From Bradyrhizobium sp. AZCC 1719 (lineage in GTDB: Bacteria > Pseudomonadota > Alphaproteobacteria > Rhizobiales > Xanthobacteraceae), in the NCBI RefSeq assembly GCF_036924525.1, contig NZ_JAZHRU010000001.1, positions 1,951,001-2,015,000 on the forward strand: a DNA stretch of 64,000 nt, written 5' to 3'. Under the pieces are notes generated by a model. The model was given only the letters and a program-made list of their open reading frames with translations. It was not told the DNA's origin and searched no databases. Position numbers and translations under genes: made by a program. Positions 51,707 to 60,296 of the stretch are shown piece by piece; positions within the stretch are counted from its first letter, which is position 1, and every line of letters starts with the position of its first letter.

Positions 51707-52799
51707 ATGACTTTTACACGACGTAACCTACTCGCCGCGGCCGGGGCCGCGGCAGCTTCGTCACTTCTGTCCCGCACCGCGCTCGCGCAATCGTTCCCGT
51801 TCACGCCGAACCAGCGCTATCCCGATCCCGCCGTGCAGATCCTCGATCCCAGCTTTGCAAAGTACCGGATCTACTCCTCGACCATTGAACAGGTCGCGAC
51901 CGGCATGCGCTGGGCCGAAGGCCCGGCGTATTTTCCGGAAGGTGGCTATCTCTTGTTCTCCGACATCCCCAACAACCGCATCATGAAGTTCGACGAGAAG
52001 ACCAACCAGACCTCGGTCTTCCGCACCAATGCCAACTACGCCCAACGGCAACGCCCGCGATCGTCAGGGCCGCCTCCTCACCTGCGAGCATTCGGTCACC
52101 CGTCGCGTCACCCGCACCGAGAAGGACGGCAAGATCACCGTGCTGGCCGACAAGTTCGAGGGCAAGCGGCTGAACGCGCCGAACGACATCGTGGTGAAGT
52201 CCGACGACACCATCTGGTTCACCGATCCCTTGTTCGGCATCAACGGCGAGTGGGAAGGCAAGAAGGAAAAGCCCGAGCAGGCGACTACCAACGTCTATCG
52301 CCTGACCAAGGACGGCAAGCTCACCGCCGTTATCACCGACATCTTCAATCCCAATGGCCTGGCGTTCTCGCCGGACGAGAAAAAACTCTATGTCGTGGAA
52401 TGGAAGGGTACGCCAAACCGCAGCATCTGGAGCTTTGATGTCAACGATGATGGCACAGTGGGCAACAAGACCAAGCTGATCGACGCCGCGGATCAGGGCG
52501 CGCTCGACGGTTTTCGCGTCGACCGCGACGGCAATCTGTGGTGCGGCTGGGGCTCCAACGGCGCGCTGCAGCCCGAGCCGACGGAGGTCGGCGGCCGCCG
52601 GGTGTATCAGCTCAAAGGCAAGCCGGAGGATCTCGACGGCGTGATGGTGTTCAGCCCGGCCGGCAAGCCGCTCGCGCATATCCGCCTGCCCGAGCGCTGC
52701 GCCAATCTCAGCTTCGGCGGCCCGAAGAACAACCGCCTCTACATGACAAGCTGCCACTCGGTCTATGCGCTGTATGTGGAGTCGCACGGGGCGGTGTGA
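51707..52799 (+). pseudogene. SMP-30/gluconolactonase-like gene broken by a 1-bp insertion
   Basis: Reading starts with a Tat-type signal (TRRNLLAAAGAAAASSLLS) and the SMP-30 N-terminus (WAEGPAYFPEGGYLLFSD), then derails after NANYA at 52040-52043, a run of C. Removing one C restores NGNARDRQGRLLTCEH and the rest: NAPNDIVVKSDDTIWFTDP, NPNGLAFSPDEKKLYV and DGFRVDRDGNLW, to a stop at 52799. So one extra base splits a single ~363-aa lactonase into two frames. It would open sugar lactones in the periplasm for the dehydratase upstream. Real decay and a sequencing or assembly error are both possible. Confidence 0.88.
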
Positions 52800-52804
52800 G
52801 GCAT

Positions 52805-52905
52805 CTGTCGTTCCGGGGCGCGAAGCGAACTATGGTGCGCAATTGCGCACCTGAGAACCTCGAGATTCCGGGTTCGATGCTGACGCATCGCCCCGGAATG
52901 ACGAT
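52805..52905. repeat. Palindromic repeat, 'CTCGAGATTCCGGG' family, copy 2
   Basis: About 100 bp, from TGTCGTTCCGGGG to CCCCGGAATGACGA, containing GCGCAATTGCGC and CTCGAGATTCCGGG. Very similar to 51567-51644 (52805 has an extra segment) and to 57818-57917. It is just upstream of the RraA-like gene. Confidence 0.82.
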
Positions 52906-52917
52906 CAACCGGGATAA

Positions 52918-53643
52918 ATGACAATGACAAAACTGAGCGACGCCACCCGCAACAAACTCAAAACCGTCTCCACGGCCACTGTCGCCACCGCGCTGTTCAA
53001 GCGCGGCTTCCGCATCCAGATGATCCAGGATGTGCACCCCTTAGGGCCCGATCAACCGGTGTTGGTCGGCGAAGCCTTTACCTTGCGCTACATGCCGGCG
53101 CGCGAGGACCTCAACAAGATCGACGTGTTCCGCGACCGCAGCCACCCGCAGCGCAAGGCGATCGAGGATTGCCCGCCGGGCGCGGTGCTGGTGATGGACA
53201 GCCGCAAGGACGCCCGCGCCGCGTCCGCCGGCGCCATCCTGGTGACGCGGCTGATGCAGCGCGGCTGCGCCGGCGTCATCACCGATGGCGGCTTTCGCGA
53301 CTCCGCGGAGATCGCAAAGCTCGGTTTCCCCGCCTATCACCACCGCCCGAGCGCGCCGACCAATCTCACGCTGCATCAGGCGATCGAGATCAACGTCCCG
53401 ATCGGCTGCGGCGACGCGCCGGTGTTTCCCGGCGACGTTATTCTTGGCGATGCCGACGGGGTGATCGTGATCCCTGCGCATCTGGTCGACGAAATCGCCG
53501 ACGAGGCGGTCGAGATGACCGCGTTCGAGGATTTCGTCACCGAGCAGGTCCAGAACGGCCGCAGTATCCTCGGCCTATATCCAGCGACCGACCCGCAGAC
53601 GCTGACCGATTTCGCGGAGTGGCGAAAGAAGAACGGGCGGTGA
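52918..53643 (+). CDS. RraA-like / HMG-CHA-type aldolase-family protein
   Basis: 241 aa (ATG 52918; ATG 52924 equally possible). The fold is the RraA/dimethylmenaquinone-methyltransferase-like family: VATALFKRG, PGAVLVMDSR, then GCAGVITDGGFRDSAEI with the conserved Gly, Asp and Arg, and GDVILGDADGVIVIP. Many members are divalent-metal aldolases cleaving 4-hydroxy-2-keto acids. After the dehydratase, such activity would split a 2-keto-3-deoxy acid to pyruvate and an aldehyde. The exact reaction is inferred from context. Confidence 0.85.
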   Translation: MTMTKLSDATRNKLKTVSTATVATALFKRGFRIQMIQDVHPLGPDQPVLVGEAFTLRYMPAREDLNKIDVFRDRSHPQRKAIEDCPPGAVLVMDSRKDARAASAGAILVTRLMQRGCAGVITDGGFRDSAEIAKLGFPAYHHRPSAPTNLTLHQAIEINVPIGCGDAPVFPGDVILGDADGVIVIPAHLVDEIADEAVEMTAFEDFVTEQVQNGRSILGLYPATDPQTLTDFAEWRKKNGR

Positions 53644-53648
53644 TTGCG

Positions 53649-53768
53649 TGCCCCGGACGCAGCGCAGCGCGAAGCGTTGCGCTGCAGAGCCGGGGCCCAT
53701 CTATCCGGTCGGCATCAGTTGACATGGGTTCCGGCGCAGCGTTGCACGCTGCACCGCGTCCGGGACAC
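53649..53768. repeat. Palindromic intergenic repeat (GCCCCGGACGCAGCGCAGCG family)
   Basis: A ~120-bp element with CCCCGGACGCAGCGCAGCG at the left and GCACCGCGTCCGGGA at the right, typical of Bradyrhizobium intergenic repeats. It lies between convergent genes (RraA-like and oligopeptidase B) and may also act as a bidirectional terminator. Confidence 0.78.
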
Positions 53769-53775
53769 GAGTGTC

Positions 53776-55893
53776 TCAAACCTCACCCTTCTCCGCCAGC
53801 CCCACCGCCCACAGCGCGAACGCATAGGCGATCGCGACTTCATCGAGCCGGTTGAACCGGCCCGACGCGCCGCCGTGGCCGGCGCCCATGTTGGTGCGCA
53901 ACAGCACCGGCCCGCCGCCGGTCATGGTTGCGCGCAACCGCGCGATCCATTTCGCCGGCTCCCAATAGGTGACGCGCGGATCGGTCAATCCGCCCATCGC
54001 GAGCACAGCGGGATATTCCTTCGCCGCGATATTGTCGTAGGGTGAGTACGACAATATGGTGCGAAAATCCTTTTCGCTCTCGATCGGGTTGCCCCATTCC
54101 GGCCATTCCGGTGGCGTCAGCGGCAGCGTGTCGTCGAGCATGGTATTCAACACATCGACGAACGGCACTTCGGCGACGATGCCGGCAAACAATTCGCCCG
54201 CCCGGTTAGCGCTAGCTCCCATCAGCATGCCGCCGGCGCTGCCGCCATGGCCGACGAGGCGTTTGGCGCTGGTGTATTTTGCTTCGATCAGGGCGCGGCC
54301 CGCGGCGGCGAAATCGTCGAATGAATTGGTCTTCTTCTCGCGCTTGCCGTCGAGATACCAGCCCCAGCCTTTGTCCGCGCCGCCGCGGATATGCGCGATC
54401 GCATAGACAAAGCCGCGATCGACCAGCGACAGCCGGTTGGTTGAGAACGAGGCCGGCATTGCCATGCCGTAGGAGCCGTAGCCGTAGAGCAAGAGCGGCG
54501 CGCGACCGTCGCGCACGAGGTCCTTGCGGTGCAGGATCGAGACCGGCACTAACGCACCGTCATGCGACGTCGCCATGATCCGCGTGGTGACATAGTCGGC
54601 CGGGTCATGGCCTGACGGAATCTCCTGCCGCTTGCGCAGGACGCGCGTTCGCTTGGCCATGTCGTAGTCATAGACTTCCGACGGCGTCGTCATTGACGAA
54701 TAGGAAAACCGCAGATTGGTGGTTTCGAATTCGTAGCTGCCCATGGTGTCGAGCGAATACGCCGCCTCGTCGAAGGCGATGGCATGTTCCTCGTTGTTGC
54801 CGAGATCGCGGATAATGATCGCGGGCAGCGCATTGGCGCGCTCCAGCCGCACCATATGGCCGGCATAGAGTTCGACATCGAGCACATAGATGCCGGCGCG
54901 ATGCGGAATCAAATCGCGCCAGTTGGCGCGCTCGGGCGAGGCGAGCGGCGCTGTGACGACCTTGAAGTCGATCGCGTCATCCGCATTGGTGAGAATGAAC
55001 AATACATCGCCGCGGTCGGCGATCGAATACTGCACGCCTTCCTCGCGAGCCGCCACCAGCCGCGGCGGCGCTTCGGGATTGGCAAGATCGATCAGTCGCT
55101 GTTCCGAGGTCTCATGATCGCCGCCGGCGATCACGCAGAAGCGCCCCGAAGAGCTCTCGTGCAGATGGGTGAACCAGCCGGAATCCTTTTCTTCATAGAC
55201 CAGCGTATCGTCGGCCTGCTTGGTGCCCATCCGGTGCCGCCACACCTGCATCGGACGATGGTTGTCGTCGAGTTTGACATAGAAGAAGCTTTGGCAATCC
55301 TTGCTCCAGACGATGCCGCCGTCGGTCTCCTCGACAAGATCGTCGCGGTCGAGCCCGGTCTCCCAGTCGCGCACGCGGATCGAGAAGTATTCCGAGCCCT
55401 TGGTATCGGCGCTCCACGCGTGCAGTCTATGGTCAGGCGAATGCCGCGCGCCGCCGAACTTGAAATACTCATGGTCCTTGGCGAGGGCGTCGCCGTCGAG
55501 CACGATTCTTACCGCGCCGCCATCACGCTGCGTGCGGCCGAACATTTCATGCTGCCCGCCCTCGCGGAATTTTCGCAAATAGGCGAACGGGCCGTCCGGC
55601 GACGGCACGCTGGAATCGTCCTCCTTGATCCGTCCGCGCATTTCCGCGACCAGCTTCTTCTGCAGGACGGCGGTGTGGCCGAGCAGGCTCTCGGTGTAAT
55701 CGTTCTCGGCTTCCAGATATTTGCGGATGTCCGGGTCGAGGATCGAGGGGTCGCGCAGCACGTCCTGCCATTTCGGGTCCTTCAGCCAGGCATAGTCGTC
55801 CTGCACGGTGATGCCGTGCGTGGTGAAAGTATGCGGTCGGCGCGGGGCGATGGGGGCGGTCTGAACGGGCTTCTTGGCGGCGTCTTGTGTCAC
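53776..55893 (-). CDS. ptrB: Oligopeptidase B (prolyl oligopeptidase family)
   Basis: About 705 aa from the GTG at 55893; further upstream codons enter a repeat and are unlikely coding. The N-terminal beta-propeller is followed by the alpha/beta-hydrolase domain with the nucleophile Ser in GHGGSAGGMLMG, an HIRGGADKGWGWYLDG signature and the catalytic His in MGAGHGGASGRF near the C-terminus. It cleaves after Arg/Lys in short peptides in the cytoplasm. No signal peptide. Same strand as the ABC cluster at 56-61 kb but separated by a repeat. Confidence 0.93.
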   Translation of the reverse strand: MTQDAAKKPVQTAPIAPRRPHTFTTHGITVQDDYAWLKDPKWQDVLRDPSILDPDIRKYLEAENDYTESLLGHTAVLQKKLVAEMRGRIKEDDSSVPSPDGPFAYLRKFREGGQHEMFGRTQRDGGAVRIVLDGDALAKDHEYFKFGGARHSPDHRLHAWSADTKGSEYFSIRVRDWETGLDRDDLVEETDGGIVWSKDCQSFFYVKLDDNHRPMQVWRHRMGTKQADDTLVYEEKDSGWFTHLHESSSGRFCVIAGGDHETSEQRLIDLANPEAPPRLVAAREEGVQYSIADRGDVLFILTNADDAIDFKVVTAPLASPERANWRDLIPHRAGIYVLDVELYAGHMVRLERANALPAIIIRDLGNNEEHAIAFDEAAYSLDTMGSYEFETTNLRFSYSSMTTPSEVYDYDMAKRTRVLRKRQEIPSGHDPADYVTTRIMATSHDGALVPVSILHRKDLVRDGRAPLLLYGYGSYGMAMPASFSTNRLSLVDRGFVYAIAHIRGGADKGWGWYLDGKREKKTNSFDDFAAAGRALIEAKYTSAKRLVGHGGSAGGMLMGASANRAGELFAGIVAEVPFVDVLNTMLDDTLPLTPPEWPEWGNPIESEKDFRTILSYSPYDNIAAKEYPAVLAMGGLTDPRVTYWEPAKWIARLRATMTGGGPVLLRTNMGAGHGGASGRFNRLDEVAIAYAFALWAVGLAEKGEV

Positions 55894-55960
55894 GCTGTCC
55901 TCGTATGGCTCAATGATCGTGCTTATATCGGGCTGAATGGCCGGATTACCAGATGCGATC

Positions 55961-56082
55961 CGTAGGGTGGGCAAAGCCACCGGGTCGCGCGAATGCGCGC
56001 CCGATGACAGGCTCCGCGTGCCCACCGTCTATCCCCGCGGTCGGCTTGAATGGTGGGCACGCTGCGCTTTGCCCACCCTACG
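55961..56082. repeat. Palindromic intergenic repeat with 16-bp perfect ends
   Basis: CGTAGGGTGGGCAAAG (55961-55976) and CTTTGCCCACCCTACG (56067-56082) are exact inverted ends of a ~122-bp element. Interior shows partial CGCGAATGCGCG symmetry. It fills the space between the permease stop (56088) and the oligopeptidase start. Confidence 0.85.
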
Positions 56083-56087
56083 ATTCT

Positions 56088-57803
56088 CTAACTGTTCCGC
56101 AACTTCGCCCCGGCGCCGCCGCCGAACATCGGGATCCGGTTCACCGCGAGCACCACCGTAAAGGTGATCACCAGCATCGCGATGCCAAGCACCGAGATCG
56201 CGGCGAGGTCGCCGCTTTCGTTGAGGTCGTAGATCAAAACCGACAGCACCTTGGTCTGCGAGGTGAACAGCACGATCGCCGCAGATAACTCCCGCATCAC
56301 GCCGATGAAGATGAAGCACCAGGTCGCGATCACGCCGGTGCGCAACAAGGGCGCGGTGATCTGGCGCAGCGATTGCAGCCGGCTCGCGCCGAGAATGCGG
56401 CTGGCGTCCTCCAGTTCGGGATGAATGGTCGCGAACGCCGCCTGCAATTGCTGATAGGCCGAAGGGAGGTTGATGGTGAGAAATGCCAGCAGCAGGATCC
56501 ACAGCGTGCCATAGAGCACGAAGGGCGGCCGCGTGTAGCTCAAGAACAATCCGACGCCGAGCACGATGCCGGGCACGGCCACCGGGGCGGTGGCGAGAAA
56601 GCCGAGCATGCGATGGCTCGCGATCACGCGGCGGGTCGTGACATAGGCGACCACGAGCGCGAGAATCGTGCCGATCGTCGCCGTCGATGCACCCAGGATC
56701 ACCGTGTTCTTCAGGGCAAGCCGGGTCGACGACAATTCGGTGAAAACGAAGACGACGTTATGCAGCGTCGCCGTCGACGGCGTCACCAGCGTGGTCGCGT
56801 TCGGCGAGAACGCCGCGTTGAGCAGCGCGAAATAGGGCAGGAACACCGGGTTGAGCAGCACGAGGAGGCAGAACGCCAGCGCGGCCCAACGCCATGGCCC
56901 CATTTCGATCGGCCGCGGCGGGCCATATTTGCCGCCGAGCACGGAGTAGCCGCGGCGGCCGAGCAAAAATTTCTGGCCCTGCAGCAGCAGGATCGTCAGC
57001 ACCAGCAGCGGCACGGCGGCGGCAGCAGCTAGTTCGAGCTTTGGCGGATACTGGAACAGGCTCCAGATCTTCGTCGTCATGGTGTGGAAGCCGGCCGGCA
57101 GCGCCAGGATCGCAGGCGACCCGAACAGCGTCATCGCCTGCAGGAACGCGATCAGCGCGCCGGCGACCAGCGCCGGCAGCGCGAGCGGAATCGTGACGCG
57201 TCGCGCCGTGGTCCAGGCCTTGCCGCCGAGAATGGCGGAGGCGTCTTCCAGTTCGCCCGGCATGTTGTCGAGCGCATTGGCGACCAGCACGAACACAAAT
57301 GGAAACGTGTAGCAGGAGATCACAAAGATCAGCCCGGTCAGCGAATAGATGTCGAACAAGGGATCTTCGGCGCCGGTGAGGTAACGATAGAGCTGATTCA
57401 GCATGCCGCTATTGGGCGCCGCCAGCAGTTCCCAGGCCACCGCGCCCAGAAACGGCGGTGTCACGAAGGAAGCCGTCACTAGCGCGCGGATGATCTGCCG
57501 CCCCGGCATGTCCGTGCGCGACACCAGCCAGCCGATCGGGGCGGCGACAAGGCAGCAGGCCACCGCCGAAGTGGTGGCGATGATCGCCGTCGTCAGCAAT
57601 GGATCGAGGAAAGCGGGGTCGGTGAACAGCGTGACGAAATTCTGCAGCGTCGGATGCCGCGCCTTGTCGGTGAATGCAAAGACCGCCAGCCACGACAGCG
57701 GCAGCACGATCAGCACGATCATGAAGGCTGCGAACAGCCACAGGATCGGGCGGGTGAGGTCGATGCGCGATTTTGGAGCGTCGGTGGCGGTGATGGTGGT
57801 CAT
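56088..57803 (-). CDS. ABC transporter permease, two fused modules (Fe3+/putrescine type)
   Basis: 571 aa with about 12 helices, i.e. two permease units in one chain as in SfuB/FbpB. Each unit ends with its EAA loop: LEDASAILGGKAWTTARRVTIPL (first) and LEDASRILGASRLQSLRQITAP (second). It is downstream of the SBP gene in a minus-strand cluster. The two-module build is typical of Fe3+ and 2-aminoethylphosphonate importers. Confidence 0.93.
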   Translation of the reverse strand: MTTITATDAPKSRIDLTRPILWLFAAFMIVLIVLPLSWLAVFAFTDKARHPTLQNFVTLFTDPAFLDPLLTTAIIATTSAVACCLVAAPIGWLVSRTDMPGRQIIRALVTASFVTPPFLGAVAWELLAAPNSGMLNQLYRYLTGAEDPLFDIYSLTGLIFVISCYTFPFVFVLVANALDNMPGELEDASAILGGKAWTTARRVTIPLALPALVAGALIAFLQAMTLFGSPAILALPAGFHTMTTKIWSLFQYPPKLELAAAAAVPLLVLTILLLQGQKFLLGRRGYSVLGGKYGPPRPIEMGPWRWAALAFCLLVLLNPVFLPYFALLNAAFSPNATTLVTPSTATLHNVVFVFTELSSTRLALKNTVILGASTATIGTILALVVAYVTTRRVIASHRMLGFLATAPVAVPGIVLGVGLFLSYTRPPFVLYGTLWILLLAFLTINLPSAYQQLQAAFATIHPELEDASRILGASRLQSLRQITAPLLRTGVIATWCFIFIGVMRELSAAIVLFTSQTKVLSVLIYDLNESGDLAAISVLGIAMLVITFTVVLAVNRIPMFGGGAGAKLRNS

Positions 57804-57817
57804 TTCAGATTTTCTCC

Positions 57818-57917
57818 GTCATTCCGGGGCGATGCGGAGCATCGAACTATCGTGCGCAGTTGCGCACCCGAGAATCTCGAGATTCCGGGTCTGGTCCTTC
57901 GGACCATCCCGGAATGA
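57818..57917. repeat. Palindromic repeat, 'CTCGAGATTCCGGG' family, copy 3
   Basis: 100 bp from GTCATTCCGGGG to CCCGGAATGACGG, again with GTGCGCA-TTGCGCAC and CTCGAGATTCCGGG. Placed between the SBP stop and the permease start. Confidence 0.82.
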
Positions 57918-57942
57918 CGGCGGTGGAGGTGGCCGCCCATCC

Positions 57943-59010
57943 TCAAACCCTGAACAGCCGCGCATAGCGCGTCTTGATTTCTTCCGTCATCTTCTCCACG
58001 CCCTCGGCATCCTCCTTCATCAGCTTGATGTCGGAGATCTTCCGCCGGCCTGGCTTCGACTGCACCTGTGCGTGCACCGAATATTGCGCGCTGAAATCGA
58101 TGAAGAATTGTTGCGTCTCGCGCGTATGTAGCCATGCCTGAAACAACTTCGCGGCATTGGGATGCTGCGCGCTCTTGAAGATGCCGGTCGGCCCCGAAAT
58201 CGTCGGCGTGCCCTCGGTCGGGTAGATCGGCTCGACCGGCTGGCCGGCTTCCTTCAACAGCACGATGCCGTATTCGTTGCCGTCGGCCATCACCGCGCGC
58301 TCGCCAAGCGACAGTTTCTTCGGCGGATCGGTCGACGACTGCACCTGCATCACGCGCTGCTTCGCCAGCTTTTCCATGTATTCCCAGCCGAGTTCGCGAA
58401 CGAGCTGAAACGTCGCGGTCATGATGGTGCCGCTATAAGCCGGGTGGGCCTTGACCATCTTGCCCGCCCATTTGGCGTCGAGCAGGTCGGCAAAACTCTT
58501 CGGCGCGTCTTCCGCTTTGACGAGGTTGGTATTGTAGGCGATCGACGACAGCCACACCCGCGAGGTCGCAAACATGCCGTCGGGATCGCGATAGCTCTCC
58601 GGAAAATGTTTTGCGATGTCCTCCGGCACGAACGGCATCAGCCAGCCGTTCTTCTTCCAACTGATGAAGTGCGAGGCGTCGGAGGAGTTGACGATGTCGG
58701 CGGCGCGAATGTTGCTCGCAAATTCCTGGTCGATACGTTGAAACAGTCGCTCCGAACCGGAACGCTCGATCTGGATGGTTACGCCCGGAAAGGCGGCCTC
58801 AAATGCCTTGCCGAGCTTTTCGCCGACCGGCAGGTCCATCGACGAATAAAAGATCAGCTTGCCTTCCTTCTTCGCCGCCTCCACCAGCGCCGGCGTGATC
58901 GCGACCGGCTCCGGCGCCTGGGCGCGAACAAGGGAGGCGAATACCGTGCCAACCGCCAGCGCCGCCGAGCTTTGCAGGATGTCGCGTCTTGAAAGCTTTC
59001 GTCCCCTCAT
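57943..59010 (-). CDS. ABC transporter extracellular solute-binding protein (Fe3+/AEP type)
   Basis: 355 aa. Twin-Arg-like N-terminus (MRGRKLSRRDILQSSAAL) and signal peptide ending VRAQA. The mature part begins VAITPALVEAAKKEGKLIFYSSMD, a hallmark of the family-1 Fe3+/2-aminoethylphosphonate group. The ATPase is 25 nt upstream on the same strand. The nearby aminotransferase raises the possibility of an amine or phosphonate substrate, but iron is equally compatible. Confidence 0.92.
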   Translation of the reverse strand: MRGRKLSRRDILQSSAALAVGTVFASLVRAQAPEPVAITPALVEAAKKEGKLIFYSSMDLPVGEKLGKAFEAAFPGVTIQIERSGSERLFQRIDQEFASNIRAADIVNSSDASHFISWKKNGWLMPFVPEDIAKHFPESYRDPDGMFATSRVWLSSIAYNTNLVKAEDAPKSFADLLDAKWAGKMVKAHPAYSGTIMTATFQLVRELGWEYMEKLAKQRVMQVQSSTDPPKKLSLGERAVMADGNEYGIVLLKEAGQPVEPIYPTEGTPTISGPTGIFKSAQHPNAAKLFQAWLHTRETQQFFIDFSAQYSVHAQVQSKPGRRKISDIKLMKEDAEGVEKMTEEIKTRYARLFRV

Positions 59011-59035
59011 CGCGTCCTCCCGTCTCGTTTCGTGG

Positions 59036-60112
59036 CTATCGGCTCAGCGCCCGGCAGCGCTCGGACGGCAGCGTCAGCCAGACCTCGCTGCCCTTTTGCA
59101 CGTTGGTTTCGGTCGGCGTGGTAGCGCGCAAACTGGTGCCGTCGGCCACCTCGACCATGTAGTCCCGCACCGCGCCGAGATAGACCTGCCGCGTGACGAC
59201 TGCCTTGACCACATTCTCTAGTGAAGCCGGAGCCTGCGTCGAAAGCCCGATATCGTGCTGGCGGATCGCGACAACGGCGTCCTGGCCTGCCGTGAGCGGT
59301 GCGCCGACCACCTTCAGCGTCGCGCCCGCGAAGGCAACATGGTTGGCGTTGCGCGCGGTGCCCTTGATGACATTGCTGGCGCCGATGAAGCGGGCGACGA
59401 ATTCGGACTCCGGCCGTGCGTAGATGTCTTCGGGCGTGCCGAGCTGGTCGATCTTGCCGCCGTTCATGACCGCGATCAGGTCGGCCGTGGTCATGGCCTC
59501 GGACTGGTCGTGGGTGACGTAGATGGTGGTGTAGCGATATTCGTCGTGCAGGCGGCGGATTTCGAACCGCATTTCTTCGCGCAAATTAGCGTCGAGATTC
59601 GAAAGCGGCTCGTCGAGCAGCAGCGTCTCGGGCTCGACGATCAACGCGCGCGCCAGCGCCACGCGCTGCTGCTGCCCGCCGGAGAGCTCGCCGGGATAGC
59701 GCTGCGCCAGCGCCTCGAGTTTTGTCGTGGCGAGGATCGCCGCCAGTTTTTTCGCGATGGTGTCGCGGTCGAGCTTGCGCAGCCGCAGGCCGTAGACGAT
59801 GTTTTCGGTCACCGTCATGTGCGGCCACAGCGCATAGCTCTGAAAGATCATCGACATGTTGCGCTGTTCGGGCGGCAGCGTGCGCGCGCGTGACGACACC
59901 AGCCGCTCGCCGACATGGATCTCGCCGTCGGAAGGTTCCAGAAAGCCCGCGATCAGCCGCAGCGTGGTGGTCTTGCCGCAGCCCGACGGCCCCAGCAGGC
60001 AGACCAGTTGTCCGTGATCGATTTTCAGGGAGACGTTATCGACCACCGCAAGCGAGCCAAATCGCTTGGTCAGGCCGCGCAAATCAACGGACGCCAATCG
60101 TCTCACTCCCAC
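59036..60112 (-). CDS. ABC transporter ATP-binding protein (PotA/FbpC type)
   Basis: 358 aa. Walker A GPSGCGKTT, signature LSGGQQQR, Walker B LLLDEPLSNLD, H-loop VTHDQ, and a C-terminal TOBE-type barrel (from about 250). The 5' end is uncertain: GTG at 60112 and 60106, and a TTG at 60097 with GGGAG upstream. Cluster order is aminotransferase, this gene, SBP, then permease. Confidence 0.93.
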   Translation of the reverse strand: MGVRRLASVDLRGLTKRFGSLAVVDNVSLKIDHGQLVCLLGPSGCGKTTTLRLIAGFLEPSDGEIHVGERLVSSRARTLPPEQRNMSMIFQSYALWPHMTVTENIVYGLRLRKLDRDTIAKKLAAILATTKLEALAQRYPGELSGGQQQRVALARALIVEPETLLLDEPLSNLDANLREEMRFEIRRLHDEYRYTTIYVTHDQSEAMTTADLIAVMNGGKIDQLGTPEDIYARPESEFVARFIGASNVIKGTARNANHVAFAGATLKVVGAPLTAGQDAVVAIRQHDIGLSTQAPASLENVVKAVVTRQVYLGAVRDYMVEVADGTSLRATTPTETNVQKGSEVWLTLPSERCRALSR

Positions 60113-60183
60113 TCTTGTTCTTGCACGGATCAGCGCCCGGCTTGGTATGCCAGTATACGGACAAAAGCGGGTTGGGAAAGAGT

Positions 60184-60296
60184 AGATGGGGTAACGGGCC
60201 CGAGGCCTCCCAAGCCAACCGCGCTAGCTACGGCGCTATTTGGAGGCGCGCGTCGCGCGGCTGGCTTGGGAGGCCTCGGGGCCCGTTACCCCATCT
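60184..60296. repeat. Long near-perfect inverted repeat (~41-bp arms)
   Basis: Arm 60184-60224 (AGATGGGGTAACGGGCCC...) is the reverse complement of 60256-60296 with one indel and one mismatch; the loop is about 31 bp. It overlaps the last codons of the aminotransferase frame and lies in front of the ABC ATPase. It could be a terminator, a processing structure or a miniature inverted-repeat element. Confidence 0.9.

Noticed and set aside
54784..55965. 393-codon plus-strand open frame over oligopeptidase B
   Set aside because: Antisense to the beta-propeller of a well-supported peptidase.
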